From: SIG438 sp034117945
GTDB lineage: Bacteria > Bacillota > Clostridia > HGM11514
Reading direction: 5' to 3'
Length of the DNA stretch: 5,936 nucleotides
Assembly: GCA_034117945.1 (NCBI GenBank)
Contig: JAXEOR010000134.1
Span: 1-5,936 of the forward strand
Part shown: positions 1-5,888 of the stretch, piece by piece
How the letters are laid out: the number at the start of each line of letters is the position of its first letter
How positions within the stretch are numbered: position 1 is the first letter of the stretch
Translations under genes and position numbers: made by a program
Notes under the pieces: generated by a model
The model's input: only the letters and a program-made list of their open reading frames with translations
What the model was told of the DNA's origin: nothing
The model's database searches: none

Positions 1-128
1 CAGGTATCTGCAAGTTTCTCTGTATCATCTTCCGTGTAAATGCGGTTTCCCGTTTCCTCTTGCAAATATTTTGATAATCCACCGGAAAGCAGAGTATTGG
101 GAATACACATTACAATCGTTTTCAACAA
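1..128 (-). CDS. Partial CDS (N-terminus only): possible atypical receiver-domain protein
   Basis: This gene starts at a TTG (128-126) and runs off the left edge after 42 codons. An AGGAGG Shine-Dalgarno (140-135) lies 6 nt upstream of the start. A stop codon in the same frame (134-132) excludes any earlier start, although the adjacent TTG at 125 could also be used. The visible protein begins L-L-K-T-I-V-M-C-I-P-N-T-L-L-S-G-G-L and continues to L-A-D-T. The order of a hydrophobic strand, then a helix containing L-L-x-x-G-L, then a second strand (R-I-Y-T) resembles the first strand and helix of a NarL-type receiver domain. The Asp-Asp pair expected after the first strand is absent (I-P-N instead). 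It lies downstream of the signalling operon but is separated from it by a terminator and probably has its own promoter. That this is a real gene start is fairly sure; the family is an inference from only 42 residues. Confidence 0.6.
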   Translation of the reverse strand, partial: MLKTIVMCIPNTLLSGGLSKYLQEETGNRIYTEDDTEKLADT

Positions 129-133
129 AAGTC

Positions 134-140
134 ACCTCCT
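134..140 (-). promoter_or_regulatory. Ribosome binding site for the partial left-edge gene
   Basis: The minus strand reads AGGAGGT at 140-134, a near-perfect match to the 16S rRNA anti-Shine-Dalgarno. It sits 6 nt ahead of the TTG at 128. It is the main reason for accepting a non-ATG start for this edge gene. Confidence 0.75.
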
Positions 141-165
141 GGCATTCACGTTTTTTACAATAAAA

Positions 166-194
166 AGTATACCGAAAAATGAGGCATTGCACAT
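166..194 (-). promoter_or_regulatory. Weak candidate promoter for the partial left-edge gene
   Basis: The minus strand has TATACT at 171-166, a good -10 hexamer, between the operon terminator and the TTG start. The hexamer 17 bp upstream (194-189, ATGTGC) is a poor -35 match. The gene may therefore need an activator, use another promoter, or receive read-through from the operon. Confidence 0.3.
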
Positions 195-216
195 CACACA
201 AATGGGTGATATTCAA

Positions 217-256
217 AAAAATACCGCATCGCCGGAAAAAGCAATACGGTATTTTT
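217..256 (-). terminator. Rho-independent terminator of the signalling operon
   Basis: Positions 217-226 (AAAAATACCG) and 247-256 (CGGTATTTTT) form a perfect 10-bp inverted repeat around a 20-nt loop. On the minus strand the stem ends in CGGTA followed by seven T's (221-215). It begins 1 nt after the TAA stop of the response regulator gene (260-258), which is where the operon should end. The stem is nearly symmetrical and also has a short T-run on the plus strand, but no plus-strand gene upstream would need it. Confidence 0.85.
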
Positions 257-257
257 A

Positions 258-881
258 TTAAAAACCCGGTAGGATCAATTTTTTATCCACCACATCTACC
301 GCCAGCTGTAAGGTGCTTTTGTATCCGCTTTTTGACAGCAGGCTTTTGATATGGGACTTTAATGTGTTTTCTGAAATCCCTAAATCCTCCGAGATCTCCT
401 TATAGCTGCTGCCCCCCACCAGTTCCCGCAGCACCTCCAGTTCACGAGGGGTAAATTCAACACTTTTTGCAAGACCGATATGCAGCATAGGCGTATGCTC
501 CGGATAAACGGATTCTCCCGCCATGGTGCGCTGGATCACATCGGTCAATTTTTCATGTCCAACATCCTTATACCAAAAGCTTTCACAGCCTGCCTGTTTT
601 GCTTTTTCGATAAAGCTGTGCTCCGGCATTGAGGTTACAATAATGATTTTGATAGGCGGATACAGCTTTTTGATTTTAGCTGCCGCCACAAGACCGCTTT
701 CTCCATGAGCCGTACATACATCCATCAAAATCAAATCAATTTTCCCCCGTGCACAGTAAAGCTCTGCCATAGAGGCATTTTCAATCGAATGAACAAGGGA
801 ATAACCTTCCAACTCTGCAATATATTCCTCCAGAATCTGCCGCCCGGTACGCTGATCGTCCACAATTAACACGCGAACCAT
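258..881 (-). CDS. Response regulator, NarL/LuxR family (receiver plus C-terminal HTH)
   Basis: A 207-residue cytoplasmic two-component response regulator and DNA-binding transcription factor, of typical length for the NarL/FixJ family. Residues 1-120 form the receiver: acidic pair D8-D9, phospho-acceptor D54 (in L-I-L-M-D-V), switch T83 (I-I-V-T-S) and conserved K105 (W-Y-K-D) are all present, so it should be phosphorylatable. Residues about 142-200 form a LuxR-type helix-turn-helix with the signature F-T-P-R-E-L-E-V-L, then Y-K-E-I-S-E-D-L-G-I-S and the recognition helix around E-N-T-L-K-S-H. The ATG at 881 lies 3 nt after the kinase stop codon, and its AGGAGG ribosome binding site (895-890, 8 nt away) lies inside the end of the kinase gene, so translation is probably coupled. 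The neighbouring kinase is the evident partner. Target genes cannot be read from the sequence; autoregulation of the operon is a common pattern. I recall similar regulators in clostridial loci of this layout. Confidence 0.93.
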   Translation of the reverse strand: MVRVLIVDDQRTGRQILEEYIAELEGYSLVHSIENASMAELYCARGKIDLILMDVCTAHGESGLVAAAKIKKLYPPIKIIIVTSMPEHSFIEKAKQAGCESFWYKDVGHEKLTDVIQRTMAGESVYPEHTPMLHIGLAKSVEFTPRELEVLRELVGGSSYKEISEDLGISENTLKSHIKSLLSKSGYKSTLQLAVDVVDKKLILPGF

Positions 882-884
882 CCA

Positions 885-2186
885 TTATTCCTCCTCTCCC
901 TGTTTGGGAAGCCTGATGTGCAGGCAAACGCCCTTATCGCATACAATTTTAAGCTGTCCGCCTGCTTTTTCTATTTTTTCACGCAGTCCGCCCAGGCCGC
1001 CGCCCTCTGTTACAGACTGCACCTTTTTCATGCCGTTATCACAAATCACTGTAACATAGGCATCCTCTGTTTTGGTTGTTGTAACCGTAACCCGATCCGC
1101 CCCGGCATGACGCACCGCATTGGTAACCGCCTCCCGCACCGCCGTTAAGAGTAAATATTTTGTATCACGGTCTGTGGGAAAAACATCTGTAAACACAAGC
1201 TTACATCCCATCGCCGCTGCGGCTTCCTTCAGCTGATTCAATGTATCATCTTCATCCTCCTGCAGCTCTGAAAGGTTCAGACGCATTTTCCGAATCACAT
1301 TTCTCCAAAGTGCCGTCACCTCTTCCATTTCCTCCGGTGGACGATTTTGAACCAAAGCACGGCGGGTTGTTAATACGCATTGTCCGAACTGTCCATGAAT
1401 CCGAATTTTGGAGGCAAGAACTTCCTCCTCGTGCTTAAGCTGTACAATATTTGCAAGCAGTTCCTTCAGCCGTTCCTTTTGTTGATCGAGAGCTGCATTA
1501 TTTTCCCTCAGTGCCCGGCTGAGCTGATGCTGCTTCGTCACGTCTGACGCTGTCATCTGAATATATGACCGACCGCCAATCTCCAGAATTTTTCTTGAAA
1601 AACGCCAAATCTTCCCGTCCGAACAGGAAAACACAGGATGTCCCCCGTCCTCATTGGGCTGACCTATGTCACATTCTGAATCCGCCGACAAACTATGCCA
1701 GAATTCCTCGCAGTTTTGCAAAGGCTTTCCCGTTAATTCCAACGAAAATGCATACATACGGCGGTTTACCAAAACCGGAAGTCCGTCCGGCTCAAAAAAG
1801 CTCAGCCCTCCCGGCAGGTCGTCAATCGCTTCCCGGATGGTGCCGGAGGTAATTGTTTTGCGGTAAAGCTGCACTTCCTTCCAAAGGATTCTCCCGCAAA
1901 CCAGGGCAGTAACAACCAGAAACAAAGTATAAAATCCAATTGGAATAGAGCCGGCCGCAAAAAGAAGTCCTTCCGGGGGGCGATTCATTATCACAAAAAG
2001 ATGCACCGTCATGAGCATATACAAAAGCATCACCAGGATGACTGCTGCAATCATAGATACAGGCTCAGGCCGCTGAAGGCGTTTGCAGCGAACAAAACAC
2101 AGCAACGTGGCAATGATTGCGGATACGGCATATCCTGCAATCAAAAACGATTGGGCAGCGGCAGAGCTATGCATCAGTTGGATCAT
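885..2186 (-). CDS. Membrane sensor histidine kinase with PAS-like domain and atypical H-box
   Basis: A 433-residue sensor kinase in the inner membrane that should control the downstream response regulator. Three hydrophobic segments (about residues 9-32, 44-67, 76-98) are followed by a PAS-like domain (about 115-215, with I-D-D-L-P-G-G-L-S-F-F-E-P-D-G) and a long coiled coil (about 218-262). The phospho-acceptor site is around H264 in I-R-I-H-G-Q-F-G-Q. This matches the HisKA_3-type H-D-x-x-x-Q motif except that the acidic residue after His is Gly265; the Gln (Q269) is kept. The ATPase domain is complete: N-box E352-A-V-T-N356-A-V-R-H360-A, G1 box D383-N-G, and G2 region G-G-G-L-G-G-L (395-401). 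I chose the ATG at 2186 because it has an AAGGAGG site 9 nt upstream and overlaps the stop of the preceding gene as ATGA. A longer reading from a TTG at 2213 would add nine residues but has no good ribosome binding site. The sensed signal is unknown. Confidence 0.9.
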   Translation of the reverse strand: MIQLMHSSAAAQSFLIAGYAVSAIIATLLCFVRCKRLQRPEPVSMIAAVILVMLLYMLMTVHLFVIMNRPPEGLLFAAGSIPIGFYTLFLVVTALVCGRILWKEVQLYRKTITSGTIREAIDDLPGGLSFFEPDGLPVLVNRRMYAFSLELTGKPLQNCEEFWHSLSADSECDIGQPNEDGGHPVFSCSDGKIWRFSRKILEIGGRSYIQMTASDVTKQHQLSRALRENNAALDQQKERLKELLANIVQLKHEEEVLASKIRIHGQFGQCVLTTRRALVQNRPPEEMEEVTALWRNVIRKMRLNLSELQEDEDDTLNQLKEAAAAMGCKLVFTDVFPTDRDTKYLLLTAVREAVTNAVRHAGADRVTVTTTKTEDAYVTVICDNGMKKVQSVTEGGGLGGLREKIEKAGGQLKIVCDKGVCLHIRLPKQGEEE

Positions 2187-3862
2187 TGTTTCCCGCCTCC
2201 TTCCGGCAGACAAAGGGAGATATGCGCGCTATTCTCCTGCAATTCACAGGTAAAACAGCCACCCAGCCTGCTTTGTGTTGCTTGCAGCCATTGATCATCA
2301 ATTAATTTATCGATTTCTTTATCACATTCCACCGAAACACTGAGGCGCAGCATAGCACCCCGTCTGGAAACCACCGCCAGAAGCGTATGCAGGGAAGGCA
2401 GCGTACTTTCGATGACCGCTTCAAACAAATCGTAAAACATCGCCCCATAGTCCGGATCCAGCGTTTTGATTCCCGTTACCGCAGCTGTGCAATGCACACC
2501 GCAAACCTTTAGGTTTTCAATAGATTCCTCCAAACAGCGCAGCAATTCCTCCCCAGGAATTTCCTTTTGTGATTCCTTGAGCAAAATGAGATTACTGCGC
2601 CGTTTGATATAGGCACCGATCACATTGATTTCCGATAAAATGCACCTGCTTTGCGCTGCGTCAGAACATTCCAGCTGCTTTAATAGCTGTTCTATTTTTT
2701 CAAGCTGTCCGGCCGTTTGCGCAGTAATGGCACGATAAATTTTTGTTTGCTCCTGCACCTTCAGCGCCTTGGATTTTTGCTTCAACTCCGCATGTAACAG
2801 CTGCGTTCTGTCCTTCAGTTCTCGTTCCGTTTCCTGCAGCGCCTCAAGCCCCCGGTTCACCGCCGACAAATCTTCCTGCCAAATCACATATCCGCAGCGA
2901 AGCGCTTTCATGTGAAGCTCTGTATCTCCGTTGGACTCAAATACCGTTTCTGTTTTTAACCGTTCAAATGTTTCTTCGGATATTTTAGCGGCTGTTTTAG
3001 ACCAATACCGCTTACTGCCGTCTGTATCAACAATCTGGGCACCCACAGAGGACTCCTGAAAAAATGTTTTGTATTTTTTATTTGAGGGAATCAGTCCGGT
3101 AGAAATAAAGCTTTCCCAAATGGCAGCCGTCAGTGCACAGTACATCACCGTCATTTCAATAAATCCAAATCCCGTTTTGGAACTGTCAATCCAATATAGA
3201 ACACAATATAGCACCCCCACCCCCACAAAGGAAAGCGGCAGCCAGACACGTCTTTTTATGTAGAGAAGTCTGCACTTATACCAAAGCACACCGATGGTTG
3301 CCAGAAATATTCCCAGCATCCATACCACCACAGCATAATAAATAAAACTACGGGTATAATCGGCATCATATCCATTCGGAAAAGCAAACGCCAATTCATG
3401 CAGATCGTTTGTCAAAACTCCCGTAATCAAAAAAAGGGCAGGAACAAGAAGAACAAAGTAACCTTTTGGAATCCGCCAATCTTCCGGCTTTCCTATATAT
3501 GCCGCCACAAACAAACCGAAAAGCGGTATCAGAATCATAGGAATATAATACTGATACCAAAACCAACGTCCCCATGGCTCGAGATTTTGGAAAAACTGAT
3601 TTTTGCAGGTACGAACAAAGATCCAAAACAGCATACAGCCCACAATAAACAGCAGATAATTTTGAATAGGACGATGCATAATACGTTTCCCAAGAGATAT
3701 GCCCCACGCCATAATCATACAAATATACAAGAAAAAAACCGTAACATCTCTTGCAACAGTCATAACAGGAGCATCACTCGAACATAAGATACCCGAATAA
3801 GAAGCAAAGAGGAGCAGACAAATGACGAGTGCCGAAACACCCAGTGTTTTTAACCGTTCCAT
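2183..3862 (-). CDS. Polytopic 7TM sensor protein with degenerate histidine-kinase domain
   Basis: A 559-residue membrane protein and the first gene of the operon. The N-terminal half (residues 1-255) has about eight hydrophobic segments, near 4-26, 40-58, 68-86, 105-124, 134-151, 172-194, 207-225 and 234-253. Motifs such as W-Y-Q-Y-Y-I-P-M-I-L-I-P, Y-I-G-K-P-E-D and V-L-T-N-D-L-H match the 'histidine kinase N-terminal 7TM' family as I remember it. A PAS-like segment (about 266-330) and a coiled coil (about 332-398) follow, then a conserved-looking G-A-Y-I-K-R-R-S-N-L (416-425). The last 90 residues have the spacing of an HATPase_c domain, but the N-box position reads F-E-A-V-I-E with no Asn, no D-x-G box or glycine-rich lid is visible, and the coiled coil lacks a plausible H-box. 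It is therefore probably a non-catalytic sensor acting through the next kinase. I prefer the ATG at 3862, with GGAGG 8 nt upstream, over the ATG at 3898, which lacks a comparable site. The stop overlaps the next start (ATGA). Confidence 0.87.
   Translation of the reverse strand: MERLKTLGVSALVICLLLFASYSGILCSSDAPVMTVARDVTVFFLYICMIMAWGISLGKRIMHRPIQNYLLFIVGCMLFWIFVRTCKNQFFQNLEPWGRWFWYQYYIPMILIPLFGLFVAAYIGKPEDWRIPKGYFVLLVPALFLITGVLTNDLHELAFAFPNGYDADYTRSFIYYAVVVWMLGIFLATIGVLWYKCRLLYIKRRVWLPLSFVGVGVLYCVLYWIDSSKTGFGFIEMTVMYCALTAAIWESFISTGLIPSNKKYKTFFQESSVGAQIVDTDGSKRYWSKTAAKISEETFERLKTETVFESNGDTELHMKALRCGYVIWQEDLSAVNRGLEALQETERELKDRTQLLHAELKQKSKALKVQEQTKIYRAITAQTAGQLEKIEQLLKQLECSDAAQSRCILSEINVIGAYIKRRSNLILLKESQKEIPGEELLRCLEESIENLKVCGVHCTAAVTGIKTLDPDYGAMFYDLFEAVIESTLPSLHTLLAVVSRRGAMLRLSVSVECDKEIDKLIDDQWLQATQSRLGGCFTCELQENSAHISLCLPEGGGKQ
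2196..2202 (-). promoter_or_regulatory. Ribosome binding site fixing the histidine kinase start
   Basis: The minus strand reads AAGGAGG at 2202-2196, inside the end of the 7TM gene and 9 nt before the ATG at 2186. Together with the ATGA overlap it selects this start over the upstream TTG at 2213. Confidence 0.8.
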
Positions 3863-3870
3863 CCGCCTAC

Positions 3871-3875
3871 CCTCC
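3871..3875 (-). promoter_or_regulatory. Ribosome binding site fixing the 7TM protein start
   Basis: The minus strand reads GGAGG at 3875-3871 with 8 nt to the ATG at 3862. The alternative ATG at 3898 is preceded only by an AAGG about 13 nt away, so the shorter 559-residue form is favoured. Confidence 0.7.
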
Positions 3876-3937
3876 ACATTTTTAAAAAATTCTCTCATGT
3901 TGGCATATTCGACCTTTTTCTGCTGATCACCTCGCTT

Positions 3938-3966
3938 ATTATATCATATTTATTTGTCCTCGTCAA
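3938..3966 (-). promoter_or_regulatory. Sigma-A type promoter of the three-gene signalling operon
   Basis: The minus strand has TTGACG at 3966-3961, a 17-bp spacer, and TATAAT at 3943-3938 with an extended -10 TGA directly upstream (3946-3944). Transcription should start near 3931, giving a 5' leader of about 70 nt before the ATG at 3862. The AT-rich stretch upstream of the -35 (3967-4000) could act as an UP element or activator region. Confidence 0.85.
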
Positions 3967-4030
3967 TTTTTAACTTGATAAAAAACAAATTGTCTTGTAG
4001 CTTTACGTTTCCCTTTTATTTTTCTGGTAC
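3967..4030. promoter_or_regulatory. AT-rich core of the divergent intergenic region
   Basis: This stretch lies between the -35 boxes of two divergent promoters. It contains a short palindrome ACAA-A-TTGT (3985-3993), centred about 58 bp upstream of the predicted operon start site. A second TTGT follows (3995-3998). No riboswitch, small ORF or terminator was recognised here. It is the natural place for a regulator site, but the palindrome is short and could be chance. Confidence 0.3.
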
Positions 4031-4059
4031 TTGCCTAAAAGGGCACTATCTGGTATAAT
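4031..4059 (+). promoter_or_regulatory. Sigma-A type promoter of the UPF0178 gene
   Basis: TTGCCT (4031-4036), a 17-bp spacer and TATAAT (4054-4059), with an extended -10 TGG (4051-4053). The predicted start site near 4066 leaves only about 20 nt of leader before the ATG at 4086. That leader carries the AAGGAG ribosome binding site (4071-4076). Confidence 0.85.
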
Positions 4060-4085
4060 AGAAAGAGAGAAAGGAGCCTGATCCC

Positions 4086-4529
4086 ATGCAGATATTGATT
4101 GACGCTGACGCCTGCCCCGTAACGTCTATTGCAGTGAAGCTGGCAGAAAAATATCACATCAAATGCATTGTTTTTTGCGATACCTCCCATCAGATCGCTG
4201 AAAGCACAGCAGAAACAGTGGTTGTATCAAAGGGGGCTGACAGCGTTGATTTTGCGTTGGTCAACAGAGCACAAAAGGGAGACATTGTGGTTACCCAGGA
4301 TTACGGTCTTGCTGCCATGTGCCTGAGCAAGCAGGCCAGCCCCATTCGTCAGGACGGATTGCTTTATACGTCAGACAACATAGAGGGGCTCCTCCACAGC
4401 CGCTATACCGCAGGAAAAATCAGAAGAAGCGGAGGCCGCATGAAGGGACCCAAAAAAAGAACGGCACAAGAGGACGCAAAATTTGCCCAAAGCCTGGAAA
4501 AACTAATCCTTTTTCTGAAAAACAATTGA
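4086..4529 (+). CDS. yqxD: UPF0178 / DUF188 (YaiI/YqxD) family protein
   Basis: A 147-residue soluble protein of the widespread YaiI/YqxD family (DUF188), of normal length for it. The hallmark N-terminus is present: I-L-I-D-A-D-A-C-P (residues 3-11), with acidic residues D6 and D8. Further conserved family elements are S-V-D-F-A-L-V (53-59), G-D-I-V-V-T-Q-D (65-72) and L-L-Y-T-S-D-N-I (92-99). A basic stretch around residues 110-125 (G-K-I-R-R-S-G-G-R-M-K-G-P-K-K-R) could bind nucleic acid. The fold is thought to be related to PIN/NYN-type nucleases and the spaced Asp residues fit a metal site, but the family's activity is, to my knowledge, not firmly established. The start has AAGGAG 9 nt upstream and its own promoter. 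The gene is divergent from the signalling operon. The metY-type gene follows in the same direction, with no terminator between, so read-through into it is likely. Confidence 0.9.
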   Translation: MQILIDADACPVTSIAVKLAEKYHIKCIVFCDTSHQIAESTAETVVVSKGADSVDFALVNRAQKGDIVVTQDYGLAAMCLSKQASPIRQDGLLYTSDNIEGLLHSRYTAGKIRRSGGRMKGPKKRTAQEDAKFAQSLEKLILFLKNN

Positions 4530-4554
4530 CATAATTCCGGTTGTATTATATAAT
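4526..4554 (+). promoter_or_regulatory. Perfect consensus sigma-A promoter of the sulfhydrylase gene
   Basis: TTGACA (4526-4531), a 17-bp spacer and TATAAT (4549-4554): both hexamers and the spacing match the consensus exactly. The TGA stop of the UPF0178 gene (4527-4529) lies inside the -35 box. The -10 is part of a 10-bp palindrome ATTATATAAT (4545-4554). The start site should be near 4561, leaving a leader of about 29 nt, too short for a SAM riboswitch or T-box. Confidence 0.92.
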
Positions 4555-4574
4555 AAGTAAATAAGGAAAACGAA

Positions 4575-4581
4575 AGAGGTG
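4575..4581 (+). promoter_or_regulatory. Ribosome binding site supporting a TTG start for the sulfhydrylase
   Basis: AGAGGTG at 4575-4581 lies 8 nt before the TTG at 4590. The first in-frame ATG is codon 41, after conserved family residues, so the TTG start is well supported. Confidence 0.8.
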
Positions 4582-4589
4582 AAAAAGCT

Positions 4590-5864
4590 TTGAAGCAATA
4601 TCAGTTGGAAACAAAGTGTGTCCAATCCGGATACGAACCCCAAAACGGAGAACCAAGAGTTGTGCCGATTTGCCAAAGTACCACATTCAAATATGAATCC
4701 TCCGATGCCATGGGAGATTTATTTGATTTGAAAGCAGACGGCTTTTTTTATACTCGTTTGGCAAATCCCACCACTGACGCAGTAGAGCGCAAAATTGCCG
4801 ATCTGGAAGGTGGCGTGGGCGCAATGCTGACCTCCTCCGGACAGTCTGCGGTATTCAGCGCACTGTTTAATATTTGCAAGTCGGGCGATCACATCATCAG
4901 CATCAGCACCTTGTACGGAGGTACCTTTAATTTGCTGAACAAAACCCTCCGGGAAATGGGCATCGAAGTAACCTTTGTGGATCCGGATGCGTCGGAACAG
5001 GAAATTGAAGCCCTGTTTCGTTCCAATACAAAAGCTGTATTCGGAGAAACCCTGACCAATCCTTCTCTGGTTGTGATGGATATTGAAAAATTTGCCCACC
5101 TGGCTCACGCACATCATGTGCCCTTGATTGTGGACAATACCTTCCCTACCCCCATTCATTTAAGACCCATTGAATTCGGGGCGGACATTGTGGTTCATTC
5201 TACCACAAAATATATGGACGGACATGCAGTGGCTGTGGGCGGCGTTGTGGTTGACAGCGGTAATTTTGACTGGTCAGCCGGAGACTATCCTCAGCTGACT
5301 CAGCCGGATGAATCCTATCACGGCATTGTTTACACCCAGCATTTCGGAAAAATGGCGTACATCGCCAAGGCAAAAACCCATTTGATGCGTGACCTTGGCT
5401 TTACCCCCAGTCCCAACAATGCCTTTTTGCTGAATCTGGGGCTGGAAACACTGCATTTAAGAATGAAGCAGCATGCCCAAAATGCGCAGAAAATAGCGGA
5501 ATTTTTAGAGCAGCATCCAAAGGTAAGCTGGGTAAATTATCCCGGTCTTCCCTCCAATCAATATTATCAATTGGCGCAAAAGTATATGCCCAACGGCACC
5601 TGCGGCGTGATTTCCTTTGGGGTTGCGGGAGGCCGTAAGGCGGCTGTGACCTTTATGGAAGCACTGAAAATTGCCGCTATTGTGACCCATGTGGCAGACG
5701 CACGCACTTGTGTGCTCCATCCCGCCAGCTCAACCCACCGTCAAATGAATGACGATGAGCTGAAGGCGGCGGGCGTCAGCCCGGATCTGATCCGTATGTC
5801 TGTCGGAATTGAAAGCGCAGAGGATCTGATTGCTGATATTTCTGCAGCTTTAGATACAATTTAA
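4590..5864 (+). CDS. metY: O-acetylhomoserine sulfhydrylase (PLP-dependent Cys/Met metabolism enzyme)
   Basis: A 424-residue cytoplasmic PLP enzyme of the Cys/Met metabolism family. Its likely reaction joins O-acetyl-L-homoserine with sulfide (or methanethiol) to give homocysteine (or methionine) and acetate. Visible active-site features: Y54 and R56 in F-F-Y-T-R-L-A-N-P-T, which in this family reach the cofactor phosphate of the partner subunit; the phosphate-binding turn S82-S83-G84-Q85; D182 in V-D-N-T, which pairs with the PLP nitrogen; Schiff-base lysine K207 in H-S-T-T-K-Y; and the substrate-carboxylate arginine R402 in R-M-S-V-G-I-E. The length and the H-P-A-S-S-T-H segment (377-383) fit O-acetylhomoserine sulfhydrylases better than the shorter (about 380-400 residue) cystathionine gamma-synthases and lyases. 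A methionine gamma-lyase or O-succinylhomoserine-using relative cannot be excluded. It starts at TTG and has its own consensus promoter. No terminator follows, so the next gene is probably co-transcribed. Confidence 0.92.
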   Translation: MKQYQLETKCVQSGYEPQNGEPRVVPICQSTTFKYESSDAMGDLFDLKADGFFYTRLANPTTDAVERKIADLEGGVGAMLTSSGQSAVFSALFNICKSGDHIISISTLYGGTFNLLNKTLREMGIEVTFVDPDASEQEIEALFRSNTKAVFGETLTNPSLVVMDIEKFAHLAHAHHVPLIVDNTFPTPIHLRPIEFGADIVVHSTTKYMDGHAVAVGGVVVDSGNFDWSAGDYPQLTQPDESYHGIVYTQHFGKMAYIAKAKTHLMRDLGFTPSPNNAFLLNLGLETLHLRMKQHAQNAQKIAEFLEQHPKVSWVNYPGLPSNQYYQLAQKYMPNGTCGVISFGVAGGRKAAVTFMEALKIAAIVTHVADARTCVLHPASSTHRQMNDDELKAAGVSPDLIRMSVGIESAEDLIADISAALDTI

Positions 5865-5888
5865 AAATAAAAAGGAATGGTGAAACCA

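Noticed and set aside
25..216. 63-codon minus-strand frame over the left edge region
   Set aside because: It crosses the promoter and ribosome binding site of the TTG-started gene in a different frame and has no ribosome binding site of its own.
2186..2213. Nine-residue N-terminal extension of the histidine kinase from a TTG at 2213
   Set aside because: No Shine-Dalgarno precedes the TTG, while the ATG at 2186 has AAGGAGG and an ATGA overlap with the preceding gene.
3396..3722. 108-codon open frame on the minus strand inside the 7TM gene
   Set aside because: It overlaps the membrane-domain coding sequence in another frame, has no recognisable domain, and the main frame shows clear family motifs across the whole stretch.
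3925..3933. Long Shine-Dalgarno-like sequence GAGGTGATC on the minus strand
   Set aside because: It sits at the predicted transcription start and no ATG, GTG or TTG follows at a usable distance, so it is probably chance.
4719..5159. 146-codon minus-strand open frame opposite metY
   Set aside because: It is antisense to the catalytic core of a well-conserved enzyme and its composition (many G, H, Q, C) is typical of a shadow frame.
5865..5888. Possible terminator after metY
   Set aside because: The gap is A-rich with no inverted repeat or T-run; it only holds the ribosome binding region of the next gene.
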